IMG/VR virus record: IMGVR_UViG_3300044691_000182
Location: 1 to 49,093 of that record
Length of the DNA stretch: 49,093 bases
Direction: 5' to 3' (one strand)
Origin: a virus
Positions 13,886 to 20,568 of this stretch are shown here, one piece after another. Each line of letters begins with the position of its first letter. The first letter of the stretch is position 1. The notes below the pieces were generated by a model. That model worked only from the letters and a program-made list of their open reading frames with translations. It was not told the origin of the DNA and made no database searches. Both the position numbers and the translations under genes were made by a program.

Positions 13886-14118
13886 TGCAACTAACCGTCG
13901 TCGTCTCGATTTGTCACACCCTGGCCAACCTCCCTGTAAGTAGTCCCGTTTGCCACGAGGAAATCGTGGTCAAGGACGACATGCCGATGCAGGCTTGCCT
14001 CATTTCGCAAGCCGCGATCGCCGATTGGAAGTCGCGATCGATTTACCGCGGCGACCAGTGGACTATCGGTCGCATTCGTTGCGTTCCGGGGGACTATGTG
14101 CTGCGGGATGCCATATGA
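13882..14118 (+). CDS. Hypothetical protein (78 aa)
   Basis: GTG at 13882 or ATG at 13885; both fit. Beta-rich, with two Cys-His pairs near the N-terminus (ICHTL, VCHEE) and a basic middle. No function assigned. Overlaps the next gene by four bases. Confidence 0.55.
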   Translation: MMQLTVVVSICHTLANLPVSSPVCHEEIVVKDDMPMQACLISQAAIADWKSRSIYRGDQWTIGRIRCVPGDYVLRDAI

Positions 14119-14240
14119 ACAAGCGTGTGTGGATCGTCACCGACATGTGGGAGATCGAGATCACGCATGATGAGCACATTTTGCGGAACTTGAATTGGTC
14201 AAATCACCGCGTTCTGGTGCGATACGAAGTAAAGCGTTGA
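14115..14240 (+). CDS. Small hypothetical protein (41 aa)
   Basis: ATG overlaps the upstream stop. The product is a single alpha/beta unit (KRVWIVTDMWEIEITHDEHI). Its stop codon lies inside the -35 region of the promoter copy at 14237, so it closes the early block. Confidence 0.55.
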   Translation: MNKRVWIVTDMWEIEITHDEHILRNLNWSNHRVLVRYEVKR

Positions 14241-14265
14241 CATGCACCGTTTTTGGTGATATGGA
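14237..14265 (+). promoter_or_regulatory. Promoter copy directly ahead of the tRNA-like gene
   Basis: TTGACA (14237-14242), 17-nt spacer starting TGCACCG, TATGGA (14260-14265). Transcription would start near 14272, five bases before the tRNA-like acceptor stem, so it looks dedicated to the structured RNAs and perhaps the terminase genes. Confidence 0.75.
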
Positions 14266-14276
14266 ACGGTCTACAC

Positions 14277-14365
14277 GTCATTGTAGCTCAGTCAGTAGAG
14301 CAGTCGGCCCCGTAACACCGGGTACACCCGACAGGTCGGCGGTTCATATCCGTCCAATGACTCCA
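14277..14365 (+). tRNA. tRNA-like gene with encoded CCA and a 20-nt anticodon loop
   Basis: Acceptor stem GTCATTG/CAATGAC pairs perfectly (14277-14283 with 14355-14361), followed by T and encoded CCA (14363-14365). D-arm GCTC/GAGC (14286-14289, 14298-14301), anticodon stem GTCGG/CCGAC (14303-14307, 14328-14332), variable loop AGGTC, T-arm GGCGG/CCGTC with loop TTCATAT. The anticodon loop is 20 nt instead of 7 and holds an inner 4-bp stem CCCG/CGGG (14309-14312 with 14319-14322). G18 and A58 equivalents are changed. No normal anticodon can be read. It may be a pre-tRNA with a 13-nt insert, a decoy substrate, or a decaying gene. Total 89 nt. Confidence 0.7.
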
Positions 14366-14378
14366 AATTCAAGACTTT

Positions 14379-14452
14379 GCCGTCTCGCGTCAACGAGCGG
14401 CAACGCGGGACTCAGCCCCGCGAGCGGTCCCCACGGGGATAGGCTTGACGGC
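14379..14452 (+). ncRNA. Possible cloverleaf-like RNA after the tRNA-like gene
   Basis: The outer helix GCCGTC/GACGGC (14379-14384 with 14447-14452) encloses three hairpins in a row: CTCG/CGAG around a 6-nt loop (its first base shared with the outer helix), CGCGGG/CCCGCG (14404-14409 with 14417-14422) around a 7-nt loop, and TCCC/GGGA (14428-14431 with 14436-14439) around CACG. A further hairpin follows at 14459-14477. No tRNA consensus loops are present and there is no good ORF. The region lies downstream of the promoter at 14237. A folding prediction by eye only. Confidence 0.35.
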
Positions 14453-14520
14453 CGAAAACGTCTGCCTCTAGGCGACGTGCCGCATATTTCTTTCCGCGTC
14501 TCGGGGCGCTCGTGAATTGC

Positions 14521-14551
14521 GTTGTAACTCCCTTAACCTCCACGCCGGACA
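14521..14551 (+). repeat. 31-bp late-block repeat, copy 1
   Basis: GTTGTAACTCCCTTAACCT, five variable bases, then CCGGACA, ending two bases before the ATG at 14554. The same arrangement occurs at 19172-19202. It lies where a ribosome site would be expected for the first terminase-block gene. A late promoter or regulator site is possible. Confidence 0.6.
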
Positions 14552-14553
14552 CT

Positions 14554-15114
14554 ATGCCCGAACTTAGCGAAAACGACATGCGTTGGTTCGCGGCGCGGCT
14601 CTCGATTGCGGTCGAGGATGTTAGAAGATCGGGCGGAATGTCAGTCAACGAAATGAAGCAAGCCTTGCGCGCCATTCCCGGCGTCGAAGGATTGACAGTC
14701 GGATACGCGGCGTCCGGTAACCAGGTGCTTACGATCGCCGGTCGTACCGTCGAAGTCGCCCCGACCGCAAGCAATGACGACATCGTTGCGGCGTTCGCTG
14801 CAACTCCACTCTCAGCAATTACGGTGCCTATCGCCACGCCCATGCCGCCGCCCATCGCGTTCACCACGCCCAAATCCACTGGAACCACGTCAATGTCCAT
14901 CACAGGCGCCGCTCCCGCTACGCTTTCAGTCAAGGACCTCATCGCCAACAGCCGCGCGCTCGTGCAGTCGGCTCATGACAAGTTGACCGTGAACGCCGCC
15001 AAGGTGGCGCAGGCCGCCGCCGCGCTCGACGGGCTCGGCGACAGTCTCGGCAAGGAAGGCGACGACCTCATGGCAATGATCGGCCAGTTCACTAACGGCG
15101 CTCCTACGGGTTAG
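14554..15114 (+). CDS. Hypothetical protein ahead of the terminase genes (186 aa)
   Basis: ATG at 14554 is used; an upstream GTG at 14512 would put the 31-bp repeat in the coding sequence. The N-terminal half is compact (ENDMRWFAARLSIAVEDVRR), the centre is a Pro/Thr-rich linker, and the C-terminal third is a long alanine-rich helix (NAAKVAQAAAALDGLGDSLG). It may be a virion or packaging accessory; I do not recognise it. No Shine-Dalgarno is visible. Confidence 0.6.
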   Translation: MPELSENDMRWFAARLSIAVEDVRRSGGMSVNEMKQALRAIPGVEGLTVGYAASGNQVLTIAGRTVEVAPTASNDDIVAAFAATPLSAITVPIATPMPPPIAFTTPKSTGTTSMSITGAAPATLSVKDLIANSRALVQSAHDKLTVNAAKVAQAAAALDGLGDSLGKEGDDLMAMIGQFTNGAPTG

Positions 15115-15116
15115 GC

Positions 15117-15368
15117 ATGACGACCAGCGCCACCAAAGTAGCTTCCTTCGCGCGCAGTTTCACCGAAACCATGGTCAAGGTGCTTGCGGGCATCGCCACA
15201 AGCGAGGAAGCGCCCCACGCGGCGCGCGTAACCGCGGCGAATAGCCTGCTCGATCGCGGATGGGGCAAGCCTGCGCAGCCGATTTCGGGTGATCCTGAGA
15301 ACCCCCTGCAATTGGTGACGCGCATCGAGCTCGTCGGTGTCAAACCGGCGCCCCCGCCGCCCTACTGA
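15117..15368 (+). CDS. Putative terminase small subunit (83 aa)
   Basis: ATG at 15117. Helical protein with AARVTAANSLLDRGWGKPAQ, a signature I associate with small proteins directly upstream of large terminases in proteobacterial phages. Its stop overlaps the terminase large subunit ATG. It is shorter than usual for a small terminase (100-200 aa) and lacks an obvious helix-turn-helix, so the role rests on position plus the motif. Confidence 0.55.
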   Translation: MTTSATKVASFARSFTETMVKVLAGIATSEEAPHAARVTAANSLLDRGWGKPAQPISGDPENPLQLVTRIELVGVKPAPPPPY

Positions 15369-16672
15369 TGACCACGCTACAATTTCGAATCCCTGACAAA
15401 TTGGTTCCGGTTTTCACCGGTCCGGCAATGTATCGCGGCGCATTCGGAGGCCGTGGCTCGGGGAAAACGAGAACATTCGCCACGATGGCCGCTGTTCACG
15501 GCGCGCGCTGCGCTGCCGCTGGTAAAGACGGCGTGATCGTGTGCGGCCGCGAATTCATGAACTCCCTCGCCGACAGTTCATTCGCCGAAGTCAAGGCGGG
15601 CATTCAATCCGATGCTTGGCTCACGTCGCAATATGACGTCGGCGAAAAGTACATCCGCACCCGAGATGGCCGAATCGATTTCGCATTTGCCGGTCTGCGT
15701 CACAACCTCGATTCGCTGAAATCCAAGTCGCGCATTCGCCTGCTTTGGATCGACGAAGCCGAGCCGACCAGCGAAACGGCTTGGCAAAAGATCGACCCGA
15801 CGGTCCGCGAAGAGGAAGCGGAAATCTGGGTCACATGGAACCCGGAAAGCGAAAAAAGCCCGACGCACAAGCGTTTTCGCGACAAGCCGCCGCCGTTCTC
15901 CAAGATCACCGAAATGAACTGGCGCGACAATCCGTGGTTCCCGAGCACGCTGCACGTCAAGCGCCTCAATGACCAGGCTGCGCGCCCCGAGCAATACGAT
16001 CACATTTGGGAAGGCGGCTTTCGAACAGCTATGGAAGGTGCTTATTTTGCGCAACTGCTCGCGGTCGCCAAGGAAAAGGGCCGCATCGGCGCCGTCGAGG
16101 CCGATCCGCTATTGCCGATCCGCGCATTTCACGATTTGGGCGGATCGAGCGCGAACGCCGACGCCTATACGATTTGGGTTGTCCAATGGGTCGGGCAAGA
16201 GATTCGCGTGTTGAATTATTACGAATCGGTTGGCCAGGTGCTCGCGCATCACGTCGGTTGGATGCGAAAGAACGGATATGAAGACGCGATAAACTATCTG
16301 CCGCACGACGGTTCGCGTCCCGACGGCATCGTTGGCAAACGATATGAGGATCACTGGCGAGAGGCCGGGTTCAAGGTCGAGCCGTCCATCAAAAACCAAG
16401 GCCCCGGCGCCGCGACAATCCGTATCGAAGCCGTGCGCCGGCTCGGCGGAAAGTTCTGGTTCAACGAAAAGACGACCAAAGCTGGGCGGGATGCCCTTGG
16501 GCATTACCACGAAAAACGTGACGAAATCCGGCTTGTCGGATTGGGGCCGAATCACGATTGGGCCTCGCACGCCGCAGACTCGTTCGGCCTGATGGCGTGT
16601 TGCTACGAGGAACCGGGGCGCGCGGCGGGATTCGGGCGTGCGTTAAAATATCCGAATATGGGCTATGCGTGA
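15368..16672 (+). CDS. terL: Terminase large subunit
   Basis: 434 aa. DNA-packaging motor: an N-terminal ATPase with Walker A GGRGSGKT (27-34) and Walker B LLWIDEAE (125-132), and a C-terminal RNase H-like nuclease with DLGGSSANADA near 252 and DWASHAADS near 411. These features place it in the Terminase_3/Terminase_6 group, which cuts concatemers and pumps DNA through the portal. Start ATG overlaps the previous stop. Its last ten bases overlap the end of a leftward gene. Confidence 0.93.
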   Translation: MTTLQFRIPDKLVPVFTGPAMYRGAFGGRGSGKTRTFATMAAVHGARCAAAGKDGVIVCGREFMNSLADSSFAEVKAGIQSDAWLTSQYDVGEKYIRTRDGRIDFAFAGLRHNLDSLKSKSRIRLLWIDEAEPTSETAWQKIDPTVREEEAEIWVTWNPESEKSPTHKRFRDKPPPFSKITEMNWRDNPWFPSTLHVKRLNDQAARPEQYDHIWEGGFRTAMEGAYFAQLLAVAKEKGRIGAVEADPLLPIRAFHDLGGSSANADAYTIWVVQWVGQEIRVLNYYESVGQVLAHHVGWMRKNGYEDAINYLPHDGSRPDGIVGKRYEDHWREAGFKVEPSIKNQGPGAATIRIEAVRRLGGKFWFNEKTTKAGRDALGHYHEKRDEIRLVGLGPNHDWASHAADSFGLMACCYEEPGRAAGFGRALKYPNMGYA

Positions 16673-16839
16673 GAAACGATCGCCAGGTTCGATCTACCGC
16701 AATTAACGCTTCGCCAGCCTTGCGCTTTGCAAAGTCTACCGAACCAATATGCCGATAAAAAGTCCTTGCGAGCTTTCATTGCTTCGCGCAATTGCTCGGA
16801 TATATCGTCGACACTTTCGATAGTTGTCGGGTCTATCAT
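16663..16839 (-). CDS. Small leftward protein (58 aa), last gene of the cassette
   Basis: ATG (16839) overlaps the stop of the upstream leftward gene (ATGA) and the stop lies 10 bases inside the 3' end of terL. The product is a small alpha protein (MIDPTTIESVDDISEQLREA, then FLSAYWFGRLCKAQGW). It fills the otherwise empty space after terL. Family not recognised. Confidence 0.55.
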   Translation of the reverse strand: MIDPTTIESVDDISEQLREAMKARKDFLSAYWFGRLCKAQGWRSVNCGRSNLAIVSHA

Positions 16840-17186
16840 TTTGCTTCCCCTTCAAACGCCGCATTCAACACTCGCAGATTCAGCGCCCAGCGGCCTGCAA
16901 TCTTTTTCGCGCCGGGCACCTTACCGCCCTCAAGGGCACCAAACGCGCCCCTGGTTGTGCGTCCCAAGTATGGGGCGATGTTTTCGGCACCCCAAACAAT
17001 CTCATCGGCGACCGCTGCAGGTATCGGCTCGCGGCGACGTTCCGAGAGTTGTCGGGCAGCTTGCGAAATGGAAAGATCGTCGCCCTTCCCAGTTCGAATA
17101 ATGGCCGGTTCGCTGGCGTCAATTGGTGATTGCAGCGAGATGCGGCTAAACTCTTCTTCGTGGTTTTTAGCAGTTGATCGCGTCAT
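16836..17186 (-). CDS. Excisionase-like HTH protein with a scaffold N-terminal motif (116 aa)
   Basis: Residues 70-110 (IAPYLGRTTRGAFGALEGG, then PGAKKIAGRWAL) have the pattern of an AlpA/excisionase-type helix-turn-helix. The first part is different: at 37-54 it reads DLSISQAARQLSERRREP, closely matching residues 50-67 of the phage's own scaffold protein (DISISQAARALSNARRKP). The start is set at the ATG at 17186, which overlaps the previous gene by 20 bases; upstream codons look like another frame's shadow. It could regulate the cassette or bind DNA while interacting with a scaffold partner. Confidence is for the gene; the function is inferred. Confidence 0.65.
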   Translation of the reverse strand: MTRSTAKNHEEEFSRISLQSPIDASEPAIIRTGKGDDLSISQAARQLSERRREPIPAAVADEIVWGAENIAPYLGRTTRGAFGALEGGKVPGAKKIAGRWALNLRVLNAAFEGEAK

Positions 17187-17388
17187 TGATTTTCTCCGGT
17201 AGGCCGAGTTTCTTGCGAAGGGGAATGGTGAGAACCAAAATCTGGCCACCAATTCGGATCACATCGAATTCGCCGCTTTTTATTGCGTTATAAGATGCGG
17301 CGCGTGACAGTCCGAATATCTTTCTAAGTTCCGACACACGAATTGTCGGCTTGGATAGCAGTTCCTCGATTTCGGGCGAGAAGGTCAT
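17167..17388 (-). CDS. Helix-turn-helix protein (73 aa)
   Basis: ATG at 17388 overlaps the previous stop. IRVSELRKIFGLSRAASYNA followed by a basic strand region (IRIGGQILVLTIPLRKKLG) is a typical small excisionase/MerR-like DNA-binding domain covering nearly the whole protein. Unlike its two HTH neighbours it has no scaffold-like peptide. Confidence 0.65.
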   Translation of the reverse strand: MTFSPEIEELLSKPTIRVSELRKIFGLSRAASYNAIKSGEFDVIRIGGQILVLTIPLRKKLGLPEKINDAINC

Positions 17389-17723
17389 GACGTCACCGCC
17401 TCTCGCGCCGCGATGTAATCCGCGTTTGCCTTTTCGCTGATCCGCGTGGAGGCACCGATTTTGAATGTTCTCGGACCGATGCCTTGCTTGGCGAGTTTGT
17501 AATAAAACGAGCGCGAGACGCTGTGCATCTCGCACCATTGGTTGATGGAAAGTGAGCGTCCACCATAGTAGTCTGCAATTTCCCCGAATGTGACAAAGGG
17601 GAGCGCATTGGGATATTTCTTGACGATAGCGTCGCGCAGCGAACCACTCGCTTTCAGCTTTTCATTGAGAGCTTTGATTGCCTCAGATTGCGCACTGCCG
17701 CGGATTGGTGGGATGCGGGTCAT
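17385..17723 (-). CDS. AlpA-like HTH protein with a scaffold C-terminal motif (112 aa)
   Basis: The C-terminal two thirds are a helix-turn-helix (LSINQWCEMHSVSRSFYYKL, then a GASTRIS wing). Residues 8-35 begin RGSAQSEAIKAL and continue KL, SGS, DA in register with the last 39 residues of the scaffold protein, about 19 identities in 28. The nucleotide sequences differ at many third positions, so the similarity is not a recent copy. Start ATG 17723 overlaps the upstream gene. Confidence 0.68.
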   Translation of the reverse strand: MTRIPPIRGSAQSEAIKALNEKLKASGSLRDAIVKKYPNALPFVTFGEIADYYGGRSLSINQWCEMHSVSRSFYYKLAKQGIGPRTFKIGASTRISEKANADYIAAREAVTS

Positions 17724-18256
17724 GCGTGCAATTCCCGATCTGCGTTGCGATGCTTCTTTTCGAACTGTGAATAAAGGTTCCTGATGTCCGCCTCATTCAA
17801 CTCGTTGCCGACAGTTTGAGTAGGCTTCCCATGCTTGGATAGTTTGCCAAAGAACCCTTCAAAGCGCTTCGTCTCGGCGAACGTACAATGACGAAGCTTC
17901 TTGCCGTTTGGCATGGGCAGGTCCAGCATGACGACCTGATGAACCTTTGCCACGAGACCTTGAACGCGGTCATCGCGATCTTTCTTGGCACTTTCGCGGG
18001 CTTCGCGTCGCGCAACGACGTCTTCGATGCGTTGGCGTTCGGGTGCCGAAAATACAACGGAATGACTGTCGCCGATCTTCTCGATTTTTCGTGTCGCATA
18101 TACGCGATCAAAATAGTCGGCGATAATGTCATCGATTGCGGTTGGATGCGCTTTCACTTCGTCTCGAAACGTCGCAAAATGCTCCTTACGTGAACCATCT
18201 GGGTTGTTTTTTAGAACTCGCTCAAAAAGAGCGGTAAGGTTTAGTTTCCGGATCAT
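17720..18256 (-). CDS. Hypothetical cassette protein (178 aa)
   Basis: Helical N-terminal domain, a charged linker (about 88-97), and a C-terminal segment LDLPMPNGKKLRHCTFAET that recalls a conserved ending (MPNGK followed by a DCTG-like turn) of prophage proteins in Alphaproteobacteria. No enzyme motif is visible. Coupled by overlaps on both sides. Function unknown. Confidence 0.6.
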   Translation of the reverse strand: MIRKLNLTALFERVLKNNPDGSRKEHFATFRDEVKAHPTAIDDIIADYFDRVYATRKIEKIGDSHSVVFSAPERQRIEDVVARREARESAKKDRDDRVQGLVAKVHQVVMLDLPMPNGKKLRHCTFAETKRFEGFFGKLSKHGKPTQTVGNELNEADIRNLYSQFEKKHRNADRELHA

Positions 18257-18837
18257 ATTTCGATTCCTAGTTGTTTGAGGGTTTTGAGAGCGTTAGAACA
18301 TTCCGTGTATCTGCGTCGAATGATGTCTCGACTTTTCGCCGCGTATTTGCGATCTGCTTCATGTTTTTTATCGGGGTTTTTTGCAGACCATTGACGCATG
18401 TATGCGGCATGTTTAGCACGTCGATTTTTTGTTACCTCCGGTACTTCGGGTGAGGGATTATCAATTATGCGACTGAGAACTTCCGCAGCAAGCCTCATTC
18501 GCTTACTGCTTTCCCTATTTTTTCGACGTTTTTTTACTTGATCTTCTTTGTTTCGTCGTGTTGCGAGGATGATTTCGCGATTACTCTCATATCGCAATAG
18601 ACTGTTATGTCTGCATTTCTCTTCGGCGCATTTCGCGGAGCATGTAATTTTATTTGCACTAGAGGTTTGGAAGATTACACCGCATCGGCATGAACGCTCA
18701 GCAAATTTCCGGTTTCGCAGTCTTTTTCGACTCTCCAACCTTGCGTTCTTTATTTTCCTGCATTTTGCCGAGCACGTCGTTCTGCGACCAACCGCCACAA
18801 AATCTCCGCCGCAAACGACACACTGCTTGATCGCCAT
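18253..18837 (-). CDS. Zinc-finger basic protein (194 aa)
   Basis: The N-terminus has paired cysteine knuckles CVVCGGDF and CSAKCRK, then CRCG and CSAKCAEEKC, giving two zinc-finger units with the CSAKC signature seen in phage HNH-associated and DUF2116-like proteins. The rest is a very basic helical region (VKKRRKNRESSKRM) suited to DNA or RNA binding. No HNH catalytic motif is visible. The gene is clearly AT-richer than its surroundings, with T-runs on the plus strand, a sign of recent acquisition. Confidence 0.65.
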   Translation of the reverse strand: MAIKQCVVCGGDFVAVGRRTTCSAKCRKIKNARLESRKRLRNRKFAERSCRCGVIFQTSSANKITCSAKCAEEKCRHNSLLRYESNREIILATRRNKEDQVKKRRKNRESSKRMRLAAEVLSRIIDNPSPEVPEVTKNRRAKHAAYMRQWSAKNPDKKHEADRKYAAKSRDIIRRRYTECSNALKTLKQLGIEI

Positions 18838-18852
18838 TGGTCCGGTCCCTGA

Positions 18853-19089
18853 TTAGATCAGCGCCAGCGCCATTTTGCGCGCTTCCGCGATCGACGATGC
18901 CGGAAGGGTGTAGGGGTCGCCGTCTTTACAGAAGCGATACTTAACCGGACCATCCCTGTAGACGATGACCCGAAGGCGCGGCACCTGGCAATCTGCGATC
19001 ATCTGGCGCTCTAGCGGTATTCTGCCGGACTTCAGGTCGCGAGCGAAGGCAGATATCATTTTGTCGGTTACTCGGAATTCCCTTGTCAT
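18853..19089 (-). CDS. Stand-alone integrase arm-type DNA-binding-like domain (78 aa)
   Basis: First gene of the leftward cassette, with AGGAG upstream. PRLRVIVYRDGPVKYRFCKDG followed by LPASSIAEARKMALALI matches the layout of the N-terminal arm-binding domain (DUF4102-like) of tyrosine integrases: three strands and a helix starting with an AEAR turn. No catalytic R-H-R-Y domain follows. It may be a remnant, or a free DNA-binding domain working with the excisionase-like proteins downstream. Confidence 0.6.
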   Translation of the reverse strand: MTREFRVTDKMISAFARDLKSGRIPLERQMIADCQVPRLRVIVYRDGPVKYRFCKDGDPYTLPASSIAEARKMALALI

Positions 19090-19119
19090 CTCTCATTCTC
19101 CTTTGTTGTACCAGAGACT

Positions 19120-19147
19120 AACCTACACCACCAACGTTGCATGTCAA
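19120..19147 (-). promoter_or_regulatory. Leftward promoter of the regulator cassette
   Basis: On the minus strand: TTGACA (19147-19142), 16-nt spacer starting TGCAACGTTGG, TAGGTT (19125-19120). Nearly identical to the early promoter at 6937, so the cassette shares control with the early genes. Confidence 0.75.
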
Positions 19148-19171
19148 CACCTATTTTGCGCCCAAAATCGT

Positions 19172-19202
19172 GTTGTAACTCCCTTAACCTGCCTCCCGGA
19201 CA
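19172..19202 (+). repeat. 31-bp late-block repeat, copy 2
   Basis: GTTGTAACTCCCTTAACCT, five variable bases, CCGGACA, as at 14521-14551. Here it precedes the portal block and lies back-to-back with the leftward cassette promoter. Confidence 0.6.
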
Positions 19203-19242
19203 GTGGTTGCGATCTAGTTCCGAGAGTAACGCACCCGTGCAC

Positions 19243-19410
19243 ATGAGCCCCATACAGCTACGCAGCGCGATCGATTCGGCTGACGGTCCTATTCGGGCCG
19301 CACTACGCGATGGCGACATGGACATGGCGCAGACCCTTGTGTCCCGCAAGGTCGGCTGGCGCATCCTGCTCGGCGAAGTGCCGGTCAAGTTGAAGCGGCA
19401 TCGCCTGTGA
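19243..19410 (+). CDS. Small hypothetical protein (55 aa)
   Basis: ATG at 19243; the longer upstream frame would cross the repeat and the leftward promoter. Helical (IQLRSAIDSADGPIRAALRD, then LVSRKVGWRILLGEVPV). First gene of the portal block. No ribosome site is obvious. Family not recognised. Confidence 0.52.
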   Translation: MSPIQLRSAIDSADGPIRAALRDGDMDMAQTLVSRKVGWRILLGEVPVKLKRHRL

Positions 19411-19628
19411 TATTTTACGTCCTCATAGCAACGATTTGGAGCGCTTATGGCACCGGGTCGATTGACGCTGGACGGCGAGAGTTCGTCAGTTACGGCGATT
19501 GCGTTCACGCCGCCAAGATGTTTTTTTACGAAAACGTTAAGGACGAACCGATGCCGGATGATCGGCGGCGTGGAGTTCTGCCCGGAGGCATCGAGTTTTC
19601 TTGGCGCTGCGAAGGTTACGTTCGATGA
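19407..19628 (+). CDS. Hypothetical protein with N-terminal hydrophobic segment (73 aa)
   Basis: GTG start overlapping the previous stop. A short hydrophobic start (MIFYVLIATIWSAYG) could be a signal or anchor; two cysteines follow. Function unknown. Overlaps the next gene by four bases. Confidence 0.52.
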   Translation: MIFYVLIATIWSAYGTGSIDAGRREFVSYGDCVHAAKMFFYENVKDEPMPDDRRRGVLPGGIEFSWRCEGYVR

Positions 19629-19948
19629 CCGACGTCAAAAGGGTTTTCATCACCCTCGGACTGAACCGCGTTGAAGAAGGCTTTTATCGCTACTCAGACG
19701 GCGTGGTGACGATGACCTATTTCAACGGCGAAACGTTCCTGACGGAAGACGATACTCCAGTGACGGCAACCGCCGCGCTTGACATGGTTGAGCCGGTCGC
19801 CCGCGCGCTGACCAAGCGCATTCGCAAATGGGCGCTTGGCGATTCCGTTCCAGGATTTGAACGCGGCGCATCGATCGGTGGCCGTGATCCAGGCACGTCC
19901 GACGGCTTCGGGCGATCCCTCACCTACTCGTCGGACGGCTGGATGTAA
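19625..19948 (+). CDS. Hypothetical protein (107 aa)
   Basis: ATG in an overlap with the upstream gene. Beta-rich first half (KRVFITLGLNRVEEGFYRYS) and a polar C-terminus rich in Gly and Ser. Directly upstream of the portal gene, with a one-base stop/start overlap. Family not recognised. Confidence 0.55.
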   Translation: MTDVKRVFITLGLNRVEEGFYRYSDGVVTMTYFNGETFLTEDDTPVTATAALDMVEPVARALTKRIRKWALGDSVPGFERGASIGGRDPGTSDGFGRSLTYSSDGWM

Positions 19949-20568
19949 TGGCCAAACCCAAGAAAATGTCACTGATGGACCTCAAGCCGTTACTCGCGGC
20001 TGAAAAGACCAATGCGCTTGCAGGCATGACCGCGGCGTATCTGATGGACGAGCGCGCCCGCGCCATGGACTATTACCTTGGTCACATGGACGAGGACATG
20101 CCGGTTCCGGCCGGTCGATCGCGCGCCGTCTCAACCGACGTTTCCGACACGATCGAAGGGCTGATGCCTAGCCTCATGGACATCTTCGCGGGGTCGGACG
20201 AAGTGGTTCGCTTTGAACCGATTGGCCCGGATGACGAAGAGGCGGCGCAGCAAGAGACGGATTACGTCAATCACGTCTTCATGCAGCAAAACCCCGGCTT
20301 CATGGTGCTTTATTCGTTCATCAAGGATTCGCTGCTCTCCAAAACCGGCATCGTCAAGGTGTGGTGGGAAGAGCGAGAAGAGGAAGAGCGCGAGACGTAT
20401 TACGACATCACCGACGACCAGTTCATGATCCTGGTGCAGGAAGTCCAAGAGTCGGACGGCGCGCTGCGCATCGCCGAGCACACGATTCACAACGGACCGG
20501 ATTCGGACGACGCAGACGAGCCCGAGGCAGACCACGACAAAGACGACGCATCGGAGATGACATCGTAA
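19948..20568 (+). CDS. Portal protein, N-terminal part (206 aa)
   Basis: The first 160 residues match the start of P22-like portal (head-tail connector) proteins: ERARAMDYYLGHMDEDMP, GRSRAVSTDVSDTIEGLMP, then a DEEAAQQETDYVNHVFMQQN segment and LLSKTGIVKVWWEE. The frame then runs into an acidic tail (DDADEPEADHDKDDASEM) and stops. The rest of the portal continues from a TAATG overlap in the next frame. Portals usually form a dodecameric ring from one 600-750 aa chain; here the chain is broken within the clip/crown-side insertion. Confidence 0.75.
   Translation: MAKPKKMSLMDLKPLLAAEKTNALAGMTAAYLMDERARAMDYYLGHMDEDMPVPAGRSRAVSTDVSDTIEGLMPSLMDIFAGSDEVVRFEPIGPDDEEAAQQETDYVNHVFMQQNPGFMVLYSFIKDSLLSKTGIVKVWWEEREEEERETYYDITDDQFMILVQEVQESDGALRIAEHTIHNGPDSDDADEPEADHDKDDASEMTS

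Noticed and set aside
14277-14365. Archaeal-type intron with a bulge-helix-bulge in the tRNA-like gene
   Set aside because: The insert has a 4-bp inner helix but the flanking bulges are 1 and 5 nt rather than 3 and 3, so the canonical motif is not met; kept only as an aberrant loop.
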